8,051 nucleotides of DNA. It comes from Pseudomonadota bacterium (lineage in GTDB: Bacteria > Pseudomonadota > Gammaproteobacteria > SZUA-229). Location: assembly GCA_030836935.1 (NCBI GenBank), contig JAUPMA010000308.1:1-8051 (forward strand). Reading direction: 5' to 3'. Positions 6,126-8,051 of the stretch are shown in pieces (position 1 is the first letter of the stretch; every line of letters starts with the position of its first letter). Made by a program: the position numbers and the translations under genes. The notes beneath the pieces were generated by a model. The model was not told where the DNA came from. It saw only the letters and a list, made by a program, of their open reading frames with translations, and searched no databases.

Positions 6126-6857
6126 CTACCAGCTGGTTGAATCATCCAGCGTCGGTTCAGTAACCGGTGCCGAAGGTTTGCGTTGTTCTTTCTTCAGCGG
6201 ATTATCCGCACGCACCAGTTCGTCTTCATGAATATGCAAACGTGTTTTACGTCGCGGCAGATAATGATTGGACGGATTGGTGCCCCATTCCGGCATCAGG
6301 GCATAACCGCCCTGTTCGCGAATAGCTACGGATACCTGCGATTGCGGATCGTGAACATCACCAAACAAACGCGCTGATGTCGGACAGGCCAGGACGCATG
6401 CCGGTTTGCGTTCGCTTTCCGGTAATGATGTGTCATAAATGCGGTCCACACACAGCGTGCATTTTTTCATTACTTTCTGGTGTTCATCAAATTCCCGCGC
6501 GCCAAACGGGCAGGCCCATGAACAATATTTGCAGCCGATGCATTTGTCGTAATCCACCAGCACAATGCCGTCGGATTCGCGTTTGTAACTGGCACCAGTC
6601 GGGCACACCGGAACGCACGGCGCGTCTTCGCAATGCAAACAGCTTTTTGGAAAGTGAATGGTTTCGGTATTGGGAAAACATCCTACTTCGTAAGTTTGCA
6701 CACGATTAAAAAAAGTTCCGGTCGGATTCTTGCCATAAGGATTATCATCCGACATGAATCCCGCCGGGCCGGATGTATTCCATTCCTTGCACGAAGTGAC
6801 ACAGGCATGACAGCCTACACACACATTCAAATCAATTACCAGTGCGAGTTGCGTCAT
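6126..6857 (-). CDS. soeB: Iron-sulfur subunit of sulfite dehydrogenase, SoeB (DmsB-like)
   Basis: The 243-residue ferredoxin-type subunit should carry four [4Fe-4S] clusters that wire the SoeA molybdenum centre to SoeC. The 16 expected ligands are all present: C13, C16, C19, C23; C73, C76, C81, C85; C106, C109, C112, C116; C133, C136, C154, C158. One extra cysteine (C60) lies outside these motifs. There is no Tat or Sec signal, which fits a cytoplasmic enzyme. The opening MTQLALVIDLNVCVGCHAC, the NPTGTFFNRVQTYEVG segment and the LMPEWGT..SNHYLPRRK segment agree with SoeB of sulfur oxidizers as I remember it, more than with DmsB of E. coli. The C-terminal tail (about 205-243) is charged and probably flexible. 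Its ATG overlaps the soeA stop as ATGA, and AGGAG lies 7 nt upstream within the end of soeA. Confidence 0.9.
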   Translation of the reverse strand: MTQLALVIDLNVCVGCHACVTSCKEWNTSGPAGFMSDDNPYGKNPTGTFFNRVQTYEVGCFPNTETIHFPKSCLHCEDAPCVPVCPTGASYKRESDGIVLVDYDKCIGCKYCSWACPFGAREFDEHQKVMKKCTLCVDRIYDTSLPESERKPACVLACPTSARLFGDVHDPQSQVSVAIREQGGYALMPEWGTNPSNHYLPRRKTRLHIHEDELVRADNPLKKEQRKPSAPVTEPTLDDSTSW

Positions 6858-8051
6858 TTTTTCTCTCCTGCCTGCCGGAACAGGCCGGCAAAAAAACCTT
6901 GCCAGCGGCGACGTTCACCGGTGCCGGGCAGGGCCGGCATGGCAGCAAATTGCGGAAAGGTTTGTTGCGGTTCGCCGACTTGTGCGCGATACACGCGCAC
7001 GCGCACATCGTACCAGCCAGCCTGTCCGGTTACCGGATCGGAATTGGATAAATGCCTGCCCGCTTCGCAGGAAGGCAATTCTTCGCTGATTAAATGATTC
7101 AGCAAAAATCCAAGTTGTGATTCATTGGCATTCTGTTCCAGGTTCCACGCGCCGCTGGCCTTGCCGATGGCATTCCAGGTCCACACGGTTCCCGGCTCCA
7201 CCGCTTCGGAAAATCGCGCCATGCAACGCACCCGGCCATGCATGGATTCCACCCATATCCAGTCGCCGTCACCAAAGCCTTCTTTTTCGCCAACGCCCGG
7301 ATGCATGTACAAATAATTGTGCGCATGAATTTGCCGCAGCCAGGCATTTTGCGAATCCCAGGAGTGATACATCGCCATCGGTCGTTGCGTAATTGCATTC
7401 AGCGGGTAGCGGTGTTTATCGGTTAATTGCGATTCCAGTGTTTCAGAATAAAACGGCAATGGATCGAAATGTTCAATGATGCGGTTTTTCAGTTTTTCCG
7501 GTGGCCGGCGCGTGCCATATTTGCCTTGTGCGGCAAGACGGAATTTTTGCAGCACTTCAGAATAAATATGGATATTGATCGGCTCGGCATAGCGGGTCAG
7601 ACGATGCTCCTGCGCCCATTTCAGGTAACCCATGTTCCAGTTGCGCATGTACTGGTACGACTTGGGCAAATGGTATTGATAAACACAATTATTTTTGGCG
7701 TACATTTCCCATTGATTGAGATTGGGTTCGCCCTTCATGAATTTTTCGCCGCCCTTGCCGCGCCAGCCGGCAAGAAAACCGATGCCGGAGCCGGTTTCGG
7801 TTTCGTAGTTGATAATGAAATCGGGATAGTCGCGGTATTTGCGCGTGCCGTCGGCTTTAACAAAGGCGGGCAATTTCAGGCGCGAACCAAGTTCCACCAG
7901 CACTTCCTGAAACGGTTTGCATTCACCGGTTGGTGGCAGCACCGGAATACGCACCGAATCCACCGGGCCATCGAATTCCGAAATTGGCCTATCCAACATC
8001 GACATCACGTCATGGCGTTCGAGATAAGTGGTATCCGGCAGCACCAGGTCG
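6854..8051 (-). CDS. soeA: Molybdopterin subunit of sulfite dehydrogenase, SoeA (C-terminal part)
   Basis: About 398 C-terminal residues are visible; the frame stays open to the window edge, so the true start lies beyond 8051 (family length is roughly 950-1000). The visible part enters at DLVLPDTTYLER, the usual end of the catalytic core in DMSO-reductase-family enzymes. An insert-rich stretch follows, and then the C-terminal molybdopterin-dinucleotide-binding domain, starting near YPLNAITQRPMAMYHSWDSQ and running through GDGDWIWVES and EPGTVWTWNAIGK (about 7420-7150). SoeA catalyses two-electron oxidation of sulfite to sulfate in the cytoplasm. The N-terminal [4Fe-4S] motif and Tat status, which best separate SoeA from PsrA/PhsA/DmsA, are outside the window, so the substrate call rests on sequence resemblance and on the soeB and soeC neighbours. 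A Met or GTG near 8044 is not the start. Confidence 0.85.
   Translation of the reverse strand, partial: DLVLPDTTYLERHDVMSMLDRPISEFDGPVDSVRIPVLPPTGECKPFQEVLVELGSRLKLPAFVKADGTRKYRDYPDFIINYETETGSGIGFLAGWRGKGGEKFMKGEPNLNQWEMYAKNNCVYQYHLPKSYQYMRNWNMGYLKWAQEHRLTRYAEPINIHIYSEVLQKFRLAAQGKYGTRRPPEKLKNRIIEHFDPLPFYSETLESQLTDKHRYPLNAITQRPMAMYHSWDSQNAWLRQIHAHNYLYMHPGVGEKEGFGDGDWIWVESMHGRVRCMARFSEAVEPGTVWTWNAIGKASGAWNLEQNANESQLGFLLNHLISEELPSCEAGRHLSNSDPVTGQAGWYDVRVRVYRAQVGEPQQTFPQFAAMPALPGTGERRRWQGFFAGLFRQAGEKK

Overview
The window reads as chromosome of a gammaproteobacterium with moderately high GC. Hand counts give about 58% GC in a gspA stretch and about 38% in one small gene. The evidence for the lineage is the gene set: a PilH-type twitching regulator, the GspA/GspB (ExeA/ExeB) pair of type II secretion, a two-domain MazG of E. 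coli type, a YfaZ-like outer-membrane protein, and a SoeABC-type sulfite dehydrogenase typical of sulfur-oxidizing gammaproteobacteria. Every gene I can support lies on the minus strand, so transcription runs from the right end to the left.

In order of transcription: (i) 8051-4996, soeA (5' end outside the window), soeB and soeC, predicted to form a cytoplasmic, membrane-anchored molybdenum/iron-sulfur enzyme that oxidizes sulfite to sulfate and feeds electrons to quinone. soeA and soeB overlap by 4 nt. soeB and soeC are separated by about 150 bp that carry an unusual heptamer-phased inverted repeat. (ii) 4921-4343, a YfaZ-like beta-barrel protein, closed by a strong hairpin terminator. (iii) 4120-3332, mazG, preceded by a 222-bp leader region with two adjacent hairpins that pair fully only as minus-strand RNA. 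(iv) 3235-2852, a small AT-rich, cysteine-rich predicted lipoprotein, also closed by a strong terminator. (v) 2770-513, gspA and gspB, coupled by a one-base TGATG overlap, with a promoter placed so close to gspA that the transcript should be leaderless or nearly so. (vi) 357-1, pilH, cut off by the window edge a few codons before its likely end.

The genes form several independent units rather than one pathway: sulfite respiration, envelope, nucleotide housecleaning, secretin assembly and pilus motility. I see no tRNA, rRNA, CRISPR array, intact insertion sequence or defence system. The parts least explained by known families are the noncoding ones, namely the heptamer array at 5988-6056 and the structured leader at 4145-4246, together with the orphan lipoprotein.
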